From Sambucus nigra (lineage: Eukaryota; Streptophyta; Magnoliopsida; Dipsacales; Adoxaceae), in contig OX422211.1 in assembly GCA_949130495.1 (NCBI GenBank), forward strand, positions 443,618,219 through 443,682,218: a stretch of 64,000 nucleotides of DNA. The letters are read 5' to 3'. Positions 24,374-36,245 of the stretch are shown piece by piece; within the stretch, counting starts at the first letter, position 1; each line of letters begins with the position of its first letter. The notes under the pieces are model-generated. The model was not told the DNA's origin. It saw only the letters and a list, made by a program, of their open reading frames with translations, and made no database searches. The translations under genes and the position numbers were made by a program.

Positions 24374-25028
24374 ATTTTGCATGACATGGCATGTGGTCGT
24401 AAGAAATTCCACAACATCGGATTTCTCTCTCAACAAACCTACAATTGAGTAACGAGAAAAATCATCTACCATTATGAGGATATACCTCTTACCACCCGAA
24501 CTCTCAGTACGAGTACGACTCATAAGATCCATGTGTATCAACTCAAGCAATCGTGATGTGTTAATGGAATTCAACTTCCTGTGGGGGCTACAGACTTGCT
24601 TTCCCAATTGATAGGGTCCAAAAACTACGGAAGCCGGCTTTCCATGTGATGGTAAGCCACGTACTAGGCCATTCTTAGCTAATTTCTCTAAATTCACATG
24701 ACCTAGATGTTGATGCCATAGACCCATATGAGTGATCGTGGCGATGTTGCACAAAAATGAGGACTTGGTCATAATTCCATAGCAATTATCTTCAGTCCTC
24801 ACCCCTTGCAATAGAAGTTTACCGGATTGATCATAAACATTGCATTCGTTCCGGTCAAACTTTACTACAAAGTCAGCGTCGCACAACTGGCTAATGCTGA
24901 GAAGGTTTGCTTTCAAACCTTTGACATACAAAACATCCTCTAGCTTAGGAAATCCTGGTATCTCTATTGTACCTCGTCCTACTATGATAGATTTGCTCCC
25001 ATATCCAAAGGTGAATTTACCTTCCTTC
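24374..25028 (-). pseudogene. Sirevirus GAG-pre-integrase and integrase N-terminus
   Basis: Open reading frame between the two nested insertions. It starts after the protease with SKSIIVGRGTIEIPGF, then YVKGLKANLLSISQLCD, the zinc domain LWHQHLGHVNLEKLAKNGLVRGLP, CSPHRKLNSINTSR, and the integrase core start HMDLM and VDDFSRYSIVGLL. It breaks at 24374 where the gag-only element entered; the TSD allows the frame to resume at 18699. The terminal residues NCKDVIL come from the inserted LTR. Confidence 0.88.
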
Positions 25029-26517
25029 TATAACACTCCGCCAGCATGGGGAGAGCGAACGGAGCACTACTATCGATAAAATAAATCCAAATCCACAAGA
25101 TACAAGGTATAGAGCATCTAAAAATCCCACAATATAAGAAAAACCACTAATCTCAATTTCTTCAAATTAAATACAACCAAAAGTCTCTCAAAATAATACA
25201 ACTATCTATCTCGAAACAATATAAATCGCCAATGCTCTATACATCAAAATAAATACAAATTTTCTCATCTAGTATTCTCCAATATTCTTTTCAAAAATAA
25301 CCACGCTTAAATCATCCCATTTGGTCCATAGCGCTCAGATCCACGCTAACCTGCCAACTAAAAGAAAATATGGGGAAGTACACAATACGACATGAAATAT
25401 ACTCATCAAATATTTTTAGCGGTGAATAAAGCATAACAATATGAGTATGAGTATTCAAATTAAATGAAAATCTCAATAGCATTTTATCAATATAAATTTC
25501 TCAACAACACATTAATCCGAGTCACCAAACCGCGCCATACTTTATCAAGTAGCTGAAACAGGATTATTAGCGGGTGCCCAACATCAGTGCCATATTAAAA
25601 TCTCATGACAACAAGCTCAACAAAATTATAATACCACATGAATCAAAATCATATTCCAATAATAATTTTTCAGATTCCAAATGAATTTAGCAATTCAAAT
25701 ATGAGTTCAATAATCATAAGAAATCAAAGGGAATAACACTCGCGAGATTTACGACGCATATTGTGTAAAAGCCCATACCTTAAACCATCAAAAGGAACTA
25801 TTATAAATCTGCCCAGAAATTCATATTACTCCATCAAAATCATCTCCCAAGAATCATCACAACTCCTCCAAGAACAAACACCAAAACATCCCCAAAGAAC
25901 TCCTCCAAAAACTATGGTTGAATGCATAAATTAAAGGGGATAAAGGGTATATAAAAGAAGAGAAAATAAAATATGTTGGCTGCCAAAACATTGTGCTGAA
26001 AGTAGGCCAAAAAGGGTTACCCATCGTCCCTTTAAATAAGGCAACAAAATGATTAAAGTTTTTAAAAAAGAGTCTGACCGAACTGAAAAATGGCCTAAAT
26101 CAGGTATAAATGATTTTTTTCGGAGATGACAAAGAAGGAAAAGTTGCGAAAAATTAAATTTTGAGTCGGTATGGTAATTTTTAGAATTTTCTGAGCACTT
26201 TTATTTTTTTGAATAAAATAATAATATTTTATTTATTTATTCAGTTTTTGACTTTTGACCCCATGGCACTCTTAGGCCTATTTTTAGCATCCAATAAATA
26301 TGGTCAAATTATTTTGAACCCCATTAAAACGTCCTACAAAAATTACGCAAGTTCGCGTCCCGCGCGACACATGCTGACAAAAGTCGCGTTATATGAACCA
26401 TAATCGTGTCACGATCATTCCTTGGAATTTTTGCATCAAACTTAACCAACATTTTTTTTTTTTTTGAATATTCAAATTTTATTTAAAAATATCCATTTAA
26501 AAATCCGGGTTGTTACA
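25029..26517 (-). mobile_element. Solo LTR of a gypsy element, nested in Sirevirus
   Basis: 1489-bp AT-rich block starting TGTAACAACCCGGATTTTTAA on the minus strand (from 26517) and ending TGTTATA at 25029, giving inverted ends TGTAACA/TGTTATA. Flanks are CCTTC (25024-25028) and CCTTA (26518-26522), a 4-of-5 TSD. The flanking pol reads MTGDVSFFTYLEDRK on one side and KEGKFTFGYGSKS on the other, so the block interrupts one coding sequence. No internal domain is present. It includes a run of about 16 T near 26450. The ORF at 26209 is spurious. Confidence 0.82.
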
Positions 26518-26720
26518 CCTTACGATCCTCTAGGTAGGTAAAAAATGAGACATCACCTGTCATGTTCCTGGAGCACCCACTATCGAAATACCACTAAGAA
26601 GTGTTATGTGTTTTAAGAGCAACATGAACAACAAGGGATTTTGCATCGAGTTTAGGCACCCAAGATGAGGTAACCTTCTATTTTCCCTTGTCATTGTTGG
26701 CTCTACTCGGGATTTTAGAA
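26518..26720 (-). pseudogene. Sirevirus protease fragment
   Basis: Minus strand encodes a W-Y-F-D-S-G-C-S-R segment followed by MTGDVSFFTYLEDRK (about 26600-26518), the Copia protease active site (D-S-G) and its downstream block. The rest of the protease lies beyond the solo LTR or is lost. Confidence 0.75.
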
Positions 26721-28691
26721 GTTTCCACTGACGGCATAGAAATCCTTTGGAACTCTTCCATTAGACTCTGAGAAGTGGCGACTAGAAACTCAACTTACTC
26801 TCTAAGACTCGAAAATTACTAGTGGCATGTGGTGGAGCAAATTTACGTTATGTCCGACCCAAACTATAGCAAAACTCCCTAAGGTGTCCCTTTCTTTTGC
26901 AGTAGGTACAAAAGTACACAGTCTTTGGCCAACCTTGGTTTTCTTTTCTTCACCGAAATCTTCTTCAAGGTTTTTGGCGATGGCTATATGGATTCGTAGT
27001 AAACTCAAAAACTGGTTATGATATCACATGGGACGCGGAGGCACCATTAAAACCAATTTCTTGCATTTCACCAAAACCTAAAGTAGGGGCGAGGATCATC
27101 TTTCCAGATCTTTCCTCTATCTTTACCTTGACCTTCCTGGCTATCTCAAGGTCATGAGTAAGCTGGGCTACAAGGGCCTCAAGTTTCTTTCGAGTGTCGA
27201 TGGAGGTCTGGAGCTCACTCGTAAGACTAGTCACTTACTTAGGCAAGTCCCTTTTATCTTTCTCTAAACATCTCTCTCTCTCACCAAATTGACTCCTTCT
27301 CTCTACACAAACTCTCTCTTTGTCTCTTAACACAAATAGTCTCTCTCTCTCTCACAAGGTAGTGCTAATGGAGGACTCTCTCTCTCTCTCTCTCTCTCTT
27401 GTCTCTCCTAAATATTTATCTAAGGCAACTATCCTAAGTGCTAACGCTTTGTAACGCTTTTTAGTTTTAAAAGAATCAATATATAAATTAGAGTACGCAC
27501 GTCGCAAATCACTCTCGCTCTCATTTGCAGCAGCATCCTCCTCACTCATGTCGCTTCCACTATTGAGGTGTCCATGTGAAGTAGCATCCTCATTGTCGTG
27601 AGGCGCACTATCAGTACTCACGTGACTATCCACGAATGCGGTGAAGTTACATTCATGCGATGACTCATCTCCATAATCCACCGACTCGACCTCACTGTCG
27701 TCATTAAGGGAGGCATTAAGAGAAGCTTTTCCTTTGCCTTAACGTGGAAACCTCTACCGTCGCACTCATAACATCTATCCCCGTATTTCTTAGGTGCATC
27801 ATTTTTATCCTTTCCATTTTTCTTTTTTAACTTATTTTTCTCAAAATTCTTTTTATCTTTGAAATTTCCATTTTTCTTTAATTTGAAAATTTTCTTGAAA
27901 TTTTTTGCAAACAAGGCTAAATCGTCTAAGTCAAAATCAAACTCAGAATCAGACAACCCTTTCTCTCTTCTCCTAGACGACTCACCTCTCACTCTTGTAG
28001 ACCCCTCACTCTTCCTAGCCTGGACTTTAAGTGCTACCCCTTTATTTTTTTATTTTATTGTATTAGGAAACATGGAAATTTCATAAGTCTGGAGGTCTCC
28101 TACCAATTCTTCTAGTTTCAGACTACTCAAATTTCCTAATGAATTTAGCACGGTGACTTTAGGGATAAAACGCTTAGGAAGTGATCTCAAAATATTTTTA
28201 ACTACTCTAGCATCAGGAATGTGTTCACCTAAATTGAAACTAGTGTTAACAATATCAGATAAGCGTGCATAGAATTCATCAAAACACTCAGATTCAAGCA
28301 TGGTGATTGCCTCAAATTGTGTATTTAAATTTTGCAAATTTGATTATTTAACTGCATTAATGCCTTCATGGGTAAGTTGAAGAACATCTCATGCTTCTTT
28401 AAACGTGGTACACGTCATGATGCGTCGAAACTCATCGGGGGTGACGTTTTAGGATATTGCATTAAGCCCATGTGAGTTATATGTGACCCACTTAAATTCA
28501 TCCTCACTCCAAGTAGTCACAGATTTTAAAGTAGTTACGTTATCTATAGTGGTAGAGGCAGGCATCCACCCTCTTTAACACACCACCCCAACACGTTTGT
28601 CAATGACCTTTAAGTGCGATTTTATAGGAGATTTCCAATATGCATATTTTGAACCATAACAAATTGACACTCGATTATACAAGTTTTCCAT
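26721..28691 (-). pseudogene. Sirevirus gag (full-length element)
   Basis: Gag starting MENLYNRVSI near 28691. The UBN2 core is open over 28337-28050: FYARLSDIVNTSFNLGEHIPDARVV, SLPKRFIPKVTVLNS, LEELVGDLQTYEI. Then a lysine-rich stretch, a knuckle remnant CYECDGRGFHVKAKEK (about 27750-27780) that has lost two ligands, an acidic region, and a coiled-coil-like segment ELQTSIDTRKKLEALVAQL (about 27140-27210). A GA/CT microsatellite (about 27366-27400) puts alternating Arg-Glu in the frame. The second knuckle is decayed (CTFVPTAKERDTLGSF). It aligns along its length with the gag at 21.2-23.1 kb but is more damaged. Confidence 0.82.
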
Positions 28692-28784
28692 TGAAATTGC
28701 GCTTTTTTAAAAATCAATTTTTAAACCAAAATTAATATCTAGAAATTTTTTGCGGAAAAAGTTACACAGTAAAATTATGTAATA

Positions 28785-28797
28785 GGCTTTGATACCA
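28785..28797 (-). other. Primer binding site of the full-length Sirevirus
   Basis: Minus strand TGGTATCAAAGCC, initiator-Met type, three bases after the 5' LTR end at 28801. Confidence 0.9.
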
Positions 28798-28800
28798 ATT

Positions 28801-29746
28801 TGAAAGTGTACCAACAATCATTGATTAATTAAATTCCAATATTTAATCCCAAAAATGCTAAGTCTTGTAAACAAATTGTCACAGACTAATTAAATCAAAC
28901 CAAGCATGCAAAGTCAACCACAATATGAGTAAAAATCCCTTAAAGGGAAAAACTCATTTTTATTTCACTATAATGCGTAACAACTTACAATTACAGAGAT
29001 ATACAGTGACACACGAATGCCCGCAGACGTCGGTTCGTTGTCGTCGATCTTTTCAACAAGAGATCCCACAAGAGCTCCAATTCAGCAATGGAGAATAGCC
29101 TTCTTCTCCACAAAATTACTCCAGATGAGTAGAACAATTATATCTAGGGTTTATAAGAATCACATATATGTTTGGCAATGATTTTTGAATAAAAAGGGTT
29201 CAAAAACCCTGAAAAACGAAGTCTGGAAATATGTAGCAGTTCTATGTAAACGTGAGGGCCAAATACTTAAAAATCATGTAGAATAGGCACTACTTTAAAT
29301 ACACAAATCGAGGCGGCGCATCGCTCGAACGAAATACAGATGTCGCTCAAACAAGCAACCACATCGCTCAAACAACTTCACGTGAAATGGATATGTTGCT
29401 CAAATGACAAGCCAATCTCGCTCGAACGACGTTAGCAAGATTTTTCCCTTCTCGTCTACACTTAGAAAAATTTCTTATTCTGAAGTAAAAATGTTCCAGA
29501 CCCTTAAAAAATATTTTTTAAACATTTACCAAATATTTATGTAAATAATAAATACTCCAAATAAATTAGTTTACCATAATCGTGAGTGGAGTAGTGGGAA
29601 CGGTTGAAGATCATATTGCATGTTGCATGATGCACATATAAAGATGATGGATGCATCAAGGCCGTCATGGATCCAAACATACTAACTGTGATCTAGGATA
29701 AGCAGAAAATTCCTAACTCGGACATTTATAAAATCATGTCCTTGCA
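28801..29746 (-). repeat. Sirevirus 5' LTR
   Basis: 946 bp, starting TGCAAGGACATGATTTTATAA at 29746 (minus strand) and ending GGTACACTTTCA at 28801. Motif array starts at 29321, 29343, 29364, 29396 and 29418. TATA-like TATTTAAAG lies at about 29291-29300. Transcription would run leftward into gag. Confidence 0.9.
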
Positions 29747-29751
29747 AAACT

Positions 29752-30631
29752 AGTTCACCTGGCAAACCAAACCGTTTCGATCTACCAAATTAGATCGCTC
29801 CCCCAATAAATCGATTCGGCTTGCTAGACTGCCCATCGTCTTCTTCCTTGGGTTTCACCTCTTAAACCCTTCAATAGAGGTCCCAAGCTTCCCAAATCAT
29901 AAATTGACATGCCATATCAATATATAACTAATCCAGAAGCATTCTAACCCCAAAATAAACCCAAATCCATTATCAAACACAAGGAATTCCTAAACATCAA
30001 TCGATTGATACAAGTGAGAATGAATCCAACCCTTGAAATCCATTGATTCTAACATCGTATAAATATTCTCATGTTCATAATCATAAACCCAGATTACTAT
30101 TAGGAATTTATCTTATATTCATTACCAATCAGTACCAATTACGATCACAGGTTAAACACAAATTAAATCTCTGTAATTAATTCTCAAAGTTTTTATCTTT
30201 CAAATCTCATATTTGTTCCTAATTAATTATGAACATAATTAACTGAAAGATTGCAATTTAAAGAAAGTAAACACTTGCCTTTTGGGTTTGAATCCAAAAT
30301 CTGATTAGATGATTTGAATTTGTAGATGTTCTTCCCTTCTTCTCTAAATTCTCTTCTCTTAACTCTCCCTTAATCACAATTATGCATATGAAAAAGTGAG
30401 GTCACCATCCACATACCTAATCATTAAATACTCTTTAATCAAACCATAATCCCATTTTTAAGTGTTGCCCTAAGGGTAAAAAGACACCCATACCCCTATA
30501 CAACCCAGACTACATCTAAAAATTCCCCGAAACCTAACTATAACTCTCGAGTACCTATTCTAGACTATTTAGGCCCATTTCGGTTCACTGATGCACTTAA
30601 AACGGTCATTTGAGTGGCCAAACATAAAAAT
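29752..30631 (-). repeat. Resumed gypsy A LTR and its possible extension
   Basis: The first bases (CACCTGGCAAACC) continue the LTR cut at 13858, as judged from the homologous LTR near 60.6 kb. Beyond about 29800 there is no second copy to compare. The composition resembles a long gypsy LTR, but it could also be other flank. No ORF or known domain. It ends at the E2 target duplication TATAC (30631-30635). Confidence 0.45.
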
Positions 30632-30635
30632 ATAC

Positions 30636-31322
30636 TGATGATATGAGAAATCATCCAATTGTTGTTCTCATACAAGCAAATCAAGTCTAAAGTGCATACT
30701 AAGTAGATAAAGCAAGTAAAGAGAGAAAAGACAAGATATATGGTGGTTCGGCTATAAAAATCAGCCTACGTCCACTTTGGTGCCACACTCTCATTATATA
30801 TGTTTTGGTACATAGTAATTATGTCTAAAGAGGCATATAAAATGAGGATAGAATATATTACATGACTATGATGAATCCGATGGCTCCGGGTTGGTGGCTG
30901 CGATGCTCCTGTCAATAGCCCCCAAGCTATGCTTAGTGGCATAGAGAGAGTAATCAGCTCCAAGCTTGATACTGGTGTAGGAAATGAACCCGAATCGAAC
31001 GAGGATTGGAATCCCCTTTATTTCGAGGTGTGGACCTCTATTTATAGGAGGTATAGGTATTGTTGTTGTGATGAGAGATGCTGTGGCTAGCTAATTGATG
31101 AGTTCACGGGCCACGACATATATCTTATAAATGGGACCGCAGTCTGTATGTTCAAGGGTTACGACAAGTAGCGTAAAAGGGGCCGCAACCTACATGATAT
31201 GGGTTGTGGCATGTATGTAAGGCATTCTCTAATAGCCTATATGAGATATGTCTGCAGTAATAAGACGATATAACTTGTTATAGTGTACCTTTCGCGACAG
31301 GGGTACAATATATGTGCTATCA
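30636..31322 (-). repeat. E2 3' LTR
   Basis: 687 bp, TGAT...ATCA ends. It holds the R/U5-type motif (minus strand AGTGGACGTAGGC ... GCCGAACCAC, 30742-30775) shared with E3. The polypurine tract (minus strand GAATTGGGGGCTTAT, 31323-31337) abuts it. The ORF at 30766 is repeated in the right LTR and is not coding. Confidence 0.83.
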
Positions 31323-31438
31323 ATAAGCCCCCAATTCGTAGTGCCAAGAGATTGCGATTGGGGTTGCGGCTGAGCAATTAAGTTTTCTCAAGCTGCTGCG
31401 GTATTTCATAGGCGACGCTTCATATTCTCATGGCCTCT

Positions 31439-31447
31439 TATATAAAT
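31439..31447 (+). promoter_or_regulatory. TATA box of the E2 antisense gene
   Basis: TATATAAAT on the plus strand, just inside the 3' LTR and upstream of the antisense gene. A CT-rich leader follows. The promoter is separate from the LTR, since the LTR drives the other strand. The interval 31450-32600 is leader or decayed coding sequence; the ORF at 32316 has no ATG start. Confidence 0.5.
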
Positions 31448-32630
31448 GGCAACTGGTCGTGGCCTTCATTACGTTTTCCAAACCCTTGAGAGCAAATCAA
31501 AAGCCAATCTCTGTTCATTTCTCCTCTTGATTTTTTCGGCAACCTTCCAAGACAGCGCGTGATAGTTTGAGGCTGAGCAACCGATTTTCATCCTTTTTCA
31601 TGTGATTTTTCCAATCCAAAACCTTATGAATTCATCTTTGCAAGTTGTCTTATTATCTGAACTCATCTTAACTTTGAATTACCACGATTCATATCTGCTA
31701 AACTCGCCATGAAATGATCTTATTTGAATGTATTTTCTTAGGTTTCAACCAATAACTGCTATTGTGATTTCTTGGCTTGAACAAATTTCTTCGATTTATA
31801 ACTGTTAAACTTAGGGCTTTTTGAATTCCTAAACTCTAGGATAGAAATATAAAACACATCCCTAAAATGTATTTGTATAGATCATGTTTGCTGAAAATCA
31901 TACCCCTTATTCTTGGTGTTCTTGAGAGAAACTCTTCACATTCTAAGGCTTTAATTTTCAAATTTATCAACATTAAATACTAACACGTTTGATTGTATGA
32001 TCGTATAATAGAGAATGCGTGGTTGCAGCATAATCAAATCCCTTTAGCAATTTAGGTTCGTCCTGGGTCAATGTCTATAAGGTTCTTAGGTTACTATCTG
32101 TAGCACTTTACCACTAACCCAATGTCTGCGGCATATACACATATGGTTGTAGCCTGTAGCCACTTTTCTTACCTAGGTTCTTAGATTAGTGTCTGTAGCA
32201 CTTAGCATGTAGTTCAATGACTACGGCATGTAAGGAGATAACATACCTTCCCCAAATCAATATGCCACGGTCGGAGATTAACTTCTAGGACTTTACATCC
32301 CAACACTTGTTGTAGTTGGCCAAATTTTCTAGCGTTTCCATTTATCCTCTCAACTTGATATATCATTATTCCTGTTGCTGCTTATGGGAGGTCTTAGGAC
32401 CATATTGGCTGAGGCGCCTAACTGCGGACTCTCTGCTTTTTAGGTATTATTGTAGCCATATGAACATTGACCCAGACGAATTTCTGAGAGGCTTTTGTAA
32501 CAAACATTTTAGAGTTTCTCCTCCTAAGCTTCCTTTAGTGCATCCTTTGAGGACAATAGGGTCATGCCATTTGAGAAAGTTCCCAAACTGTGTAGTGCTA
32601 GATTCAGACTCGAACTCCGCGGCAATGGAA

Positions 32631-35031
32631 GAAGAAGCTAATTCAAGTAACCAACTAATGGATATTGATGCCTCGGTGGTGGGTCAATCTGACGTTAGGG
32701 ACGCACCTATTGGCCCATCTGGTAGAGATGAGAGACCTCCTGCTGCCCTTATTATTCGTAACATTATGACTCAAGAGTGGGTTGATCTGGTGGATGAAGC
32801 CTTTAAGTTTCTTGAGGGTTTGATGTGTTCAGCACCTGTCGCGGAACAAAGGCCCTGAACGGTACTTACAAATGATGGGGTTTGCTTCCCCCTCCATGCA
32901 TTTATTTACTGGCTGTGACTGCCAGTTCCTATTCTCGTCAGAAGAATCTTCCAAACGATGAAGTTATCACCAGCCCAATTAGATCCCAATGACTGGAGGG
33001 GAATTCTTACATCTATTGAGTTGTGGACTAAGAAATTCAAGAGTGACATTACTCCTATGGAGTTTTTCCACTTCTACTGGCCAAAGGAAAACTCCGTAAA
33101 ATTTACGGGGTACTATTACTTTTCTTTCCACGACAGAGATGAGACCCTTTATTCTGGGAGGCGTACTAGTGTAAAGAACTAGAAGGGTAAATATTTTTTC
33201 ATCTCTGGAGAAGGGTGGGAGATCCAACCCCAAAAGACTGAGAGGGAGAGAACCTTTAGGATGCCGCAGCACTGAGGATGTCCCTCTAAGCTTGGTAAAT
33301 GACCTTTTTAATTATAGTCGCGTCCCCTTTTTACAGTTGCATATTATTCTCCATATTTTTCTTTTGTACTAACCTTTGCATTTTTCTGCAGTCCTTAATA
33401 ATTTGTAGCTGAGTGAAAAGCAAGAGAAGAGGGTTGGTAAGGCCGCGGTAGTTCCTAATGACGAGAAGAAGTTCATCACTCTTGTAACCTCTGCTTCAAT
33501 ATACAAGGGAGGCTTCTTTCCCAACAAGTCAATTCCCAAAGAGATGGGCGCGGAAGGTATAACTTTTTTACTTTATTTTTAACTCCGCGGCAGCTACTCC
33601 CAACTTTGTTTTTAATATTGCTTTATTTATTCTTCAGGTGCGGAGATTGATAGAAAGCTGTTAGCAGCTCAGCTTGCTGAGATGGATGAGGATGCGGTTG
33701 TCCTCAATAACACGACCAAGCAAAATAAAAGGAAAAGAAAGTCCAATGTTCCTGCCGCAATCACTTCTAGTGACCAAGTTGATAAAAATAATCTTCTCGT
33801 TCCCTCCAACCAGTCAGAGGGTTAAACAACTCCTGTCGCACCTATCACTTAGGTTGAGAAAGTAACTCCTTATGAGAGGCCTGAGGGTCATTTTGACGAT
33901 GACATTGGAGCTCACTTGGCCGCGATAGGGCTAATGTTAACTTTTGAACAGATTGACGGCCGTGGCACCTCTCCAATCCATACAAATCCACCATCTCTAA
34001 TAATTATAATTGTTAATGCCAACCTGGCTCCTCCTCAATTTCATGCCAGTGTTGGTCTTAATGGCCGTCTTCAGCCCCAGCTTAGGTAGCCTAACCCAAA
34101 ATCTTCTTGGGACACAACTGCGAGGACTATTTGAAGAATGAAGAGGGTCCCAGATGCCATGAACCTTGATCGCCTCGTGGATGAATACCACGATGACTTG
34201 GAGGATTATGGTATCCACAGTGTGTTGAGGGTAAGTGCAAGTACCATCTCGACTTCATTTTCACATTTTATATTTTTCTTCTAACATCAACTTTATTTAC
34301 AGGGCGCAAATATTGTGATGTCCTAGAAGAAGAAGTAAGAGGCCCCCTATAAGCTGAAGGAGGCTACAGAGAGAGTAAACTCCGATGACTTAGAAAATGC
34401 TAGGGTTGCTTCCTTTCAAGCTTAGAAGAAGTCCTCTGTCGCGGCACTCGAGGCGTATAAGATGAGGGGAGATAATATGGTTAAGGCTGGTGAAAATGCC
34501 AAGAAGGATGCTGAGGAAAATTTTAGGCAGGCTACGAAGTACCTTAAGGATTACCAATCTCAAGTTGTGGAAGCTACTAAGGAGGCAAAGTTTGCAAACA
34601 ACAAGCTTGAACTACTTCAGAAGAAGTACAAGGAATTGGAGGCCAAGGCTGCTAATGATGCCCAGGCCCATCTCACGGCGATAAAGAGGATGGAGGAAGA
34701 TAATGATGCGGCCCTTCAATTGGCAATGGGCCGCACTGTGGAGTCATTTAAAGGCTCCAAAGACTTCTACCTGATTAATAATAAAGCCTACCTCCGCTAC
34801 TTCCAGGAACTGAGGCATAGGGTCATCAAAAATTTCCCGGAGTCCAAAGAGCTAATCATGTCATGGAAATTGGGTTATACTGAGCATGACCAATGTGTGG
34901 CTGAAATTAGAGCTGTCACGGAAAAAAGAGCCAGGCTAAGGGCAAAGGCAGAGGCTGCTGCAGCTAAGGAGGATACCAAGACATTTGCGGAGGGAGAAGA
35001 GGGAGATGAAGAAGATGATGTAGTGACTTAG
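32631..35031 (+). pseudogene. E2 antisense gene: putative gypsy-type transposase family with coiled coil
   Basis: Multi-exon antisense gene. It may start at MEEEANSSNQLMDID (about 32631). After a stop comes the family's core: TNDGVCFPLHAFIYWL, then SPAQLDPNDWRGILTSIELW and FTGYYYFSFHDRD (32870-33130), then YFFISGEGWE. Spliced-looking joints: acceptor TTTTTCTGCAG near 33391; intron about 33557-33638 (GTATAACTTT ... TTCTTCAG); intron about 34230-34303 (GTAAGTGCAA ... TTTACAG). The last exon (to 35031) is an open coiled coil (about 34462-34690, KYLKDYQSQVVEATKEAKF) followed by RVIKNFPESKELIMSW and an acidic tail. Stops before 34462 indicate decay. Related antisense ORFs are known in Tat elements; their function is unknown. 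Confidence 0.65.
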
Positions 35032-35589
35032 GCTTCTAACATTCTTGGGAATTGGGTTGCATCCCTCTTTATATTTGTATTTATTGTTGATGCATACATA
35101 GGGTTGCGTCCTTCTAAACATTAAACTTCATTACCCAGGTTGTGGTCTCTTATCTGTATAACTTTTTAATCATTTTAATCTTTTGCCTCGGTTGTAGCCT
35201 TTGATCTTTCTATTTGTATTAACTGCTTCTTTACTCTCTTTTATTATCTGCTTTGATACTTGAATGAGATTTAAAACTTCATCAGGAACTGCAATGGACA
35301 TAAGGCCGCGACAACATTATATAAATGTTCTACAAAACTAGCTGCGGCTTGTTACATTTTTCTTTGCCTTTTAATTTTTTCACTTTGGCGTATTGATCCT
35401 ACTGTATCTTTATTTGGATCCAAATCCAAGTCACCACCGTAGCAACTCTTATTCTTTTTTTGGAGGCTGCAGCACGTTAACAATCCTGACATGCCACATA
35501 CCGCTTCTTCTTAATGAATGAACTTAGCTGTTATATCCATATTGATAAGGCTCTGGTACCTTTATGGACTTTGAGAAATTAATGACATC

Positions 35590-36245
35590 ATGCTGGGTCA
35601 AGGCCATCTTCTTTCTGCAGCTTTGGCATGCTTCATGATGTCAGCCAGTCATCATCCTTTAGTCGCTTTAACTGCCTTTCATGGCTTTCCTTTAGTCGCT
35701 TCGTTTGCATTTTGTAGCTTTCCTTTAATCGATTGGGTTATTTTCAGCCCCCCTGGGCTAGGTATTATAAAGCTTCCCCAAGCTATGTTCGGATATATAT
35801 AATGCCTTACTAGGCTATAATAGGATTGTCCACCGATAATTAAGTCTTCGGCCCCTTCAAATATAGGATTATCCATATACAATTAAGTCTTCGGCCCTTG
35901 TGGGTTATTATCAGGCCTTCTCGAGCTAGGTATTATGAAGCTTCCCCAAGCTAATATGAGATCACCAAGTTAATGATCTTTTGTCTTTATCCACCAAGTT
36001 AATAATGTTTGTCAGGGGAGTAACCTCCCTGGGACAATGACGCGCCCCGAAAGCTAAGAACGGGTACTTGAAGGCCCTTACGGCTAATGATGCATCTTGA
36101 AACCTAAGAACCGATACTTGAAGGCCCTTGCAGCTAATGATGCATCCCAAAAGCTAAGAACGGCCACTGTAAGCCCTTGTGGCTAATGACGCATCCCGAA
36201 AGCTAAGAACGGGCATTGTAATCCCCGGTGGCTAATAACGCCTTC
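35590..36245. repeat. E2 tandem-repeat block
   Basis: The clearest part is about four copies of a 50-bp unit (AATGACGCATCCCGAAAGCT AAGAACGG... type) from 36036 to about 36240. Before it lie looser repeats: TTTAGTCGCTT units near 35660-35710 and AATTAAGTCTTCGGCCC units near 35840-35900. They sit between the antisense gene's 3' end and gag, where pol would be. Tat-lineage elements are known for tandem repeats in the region 3' of pol. Confidence 0.7.

Larger units (their letters stand above)
13859..29746 (-). mobile_element. Sirevirus-type Copia retrotransposon, nested host
   Basis: Complete minus-strand element with two LTRs (13859-14861 and 28801-29746) and a perfect 5-bp target duplication, AAACT, at 13854-13858 and 29747-29751. 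Internal order from the 5' side: primer site, gag, protease fragment, GAG-pre-integrase and integrase, RT, RNase H, long 3' domain, polypurine tract, 3' LTR. Removing the insertions at 18700-24373 and 25029-26517 leaves about 8.7 kb, usual for a Sirevirus. All ORFs are broken. The LTRs share an organisation but differ at many positions, so the insertion is old. Confidence 0.9.

Noticed and set aside
29752..30631. Possible host gene promoter or 5' UTR (CT-rich stretch near 30330-30370)
   Set aside because: No adjacent coding sequence; continuity with the split LTR at its left end makes LTR origin more likely.
30766..30963. 65-codon minus ORF, repeated at 38144-38344
   Set aside because: It repeats only because it lies in both E2 LTRs and spans the R/U5 motif; no domain.
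32316..32630. N-terminal extension of the E2 antisense gene with a hydrophobic segment
   Set aside because: The ORF begins at TTG, not ATG, and the hydrophobic part has no counterpart in E3, so I start the gene at the ATG near 32631.
35590..35802. Plus-strand ORF with hydrophobic repeats resembling a membrane protein
   Set aside because: Lies in the degenerate tandem-repeat block of E2; the apparent hydrophobic segments follow the repeat unit.
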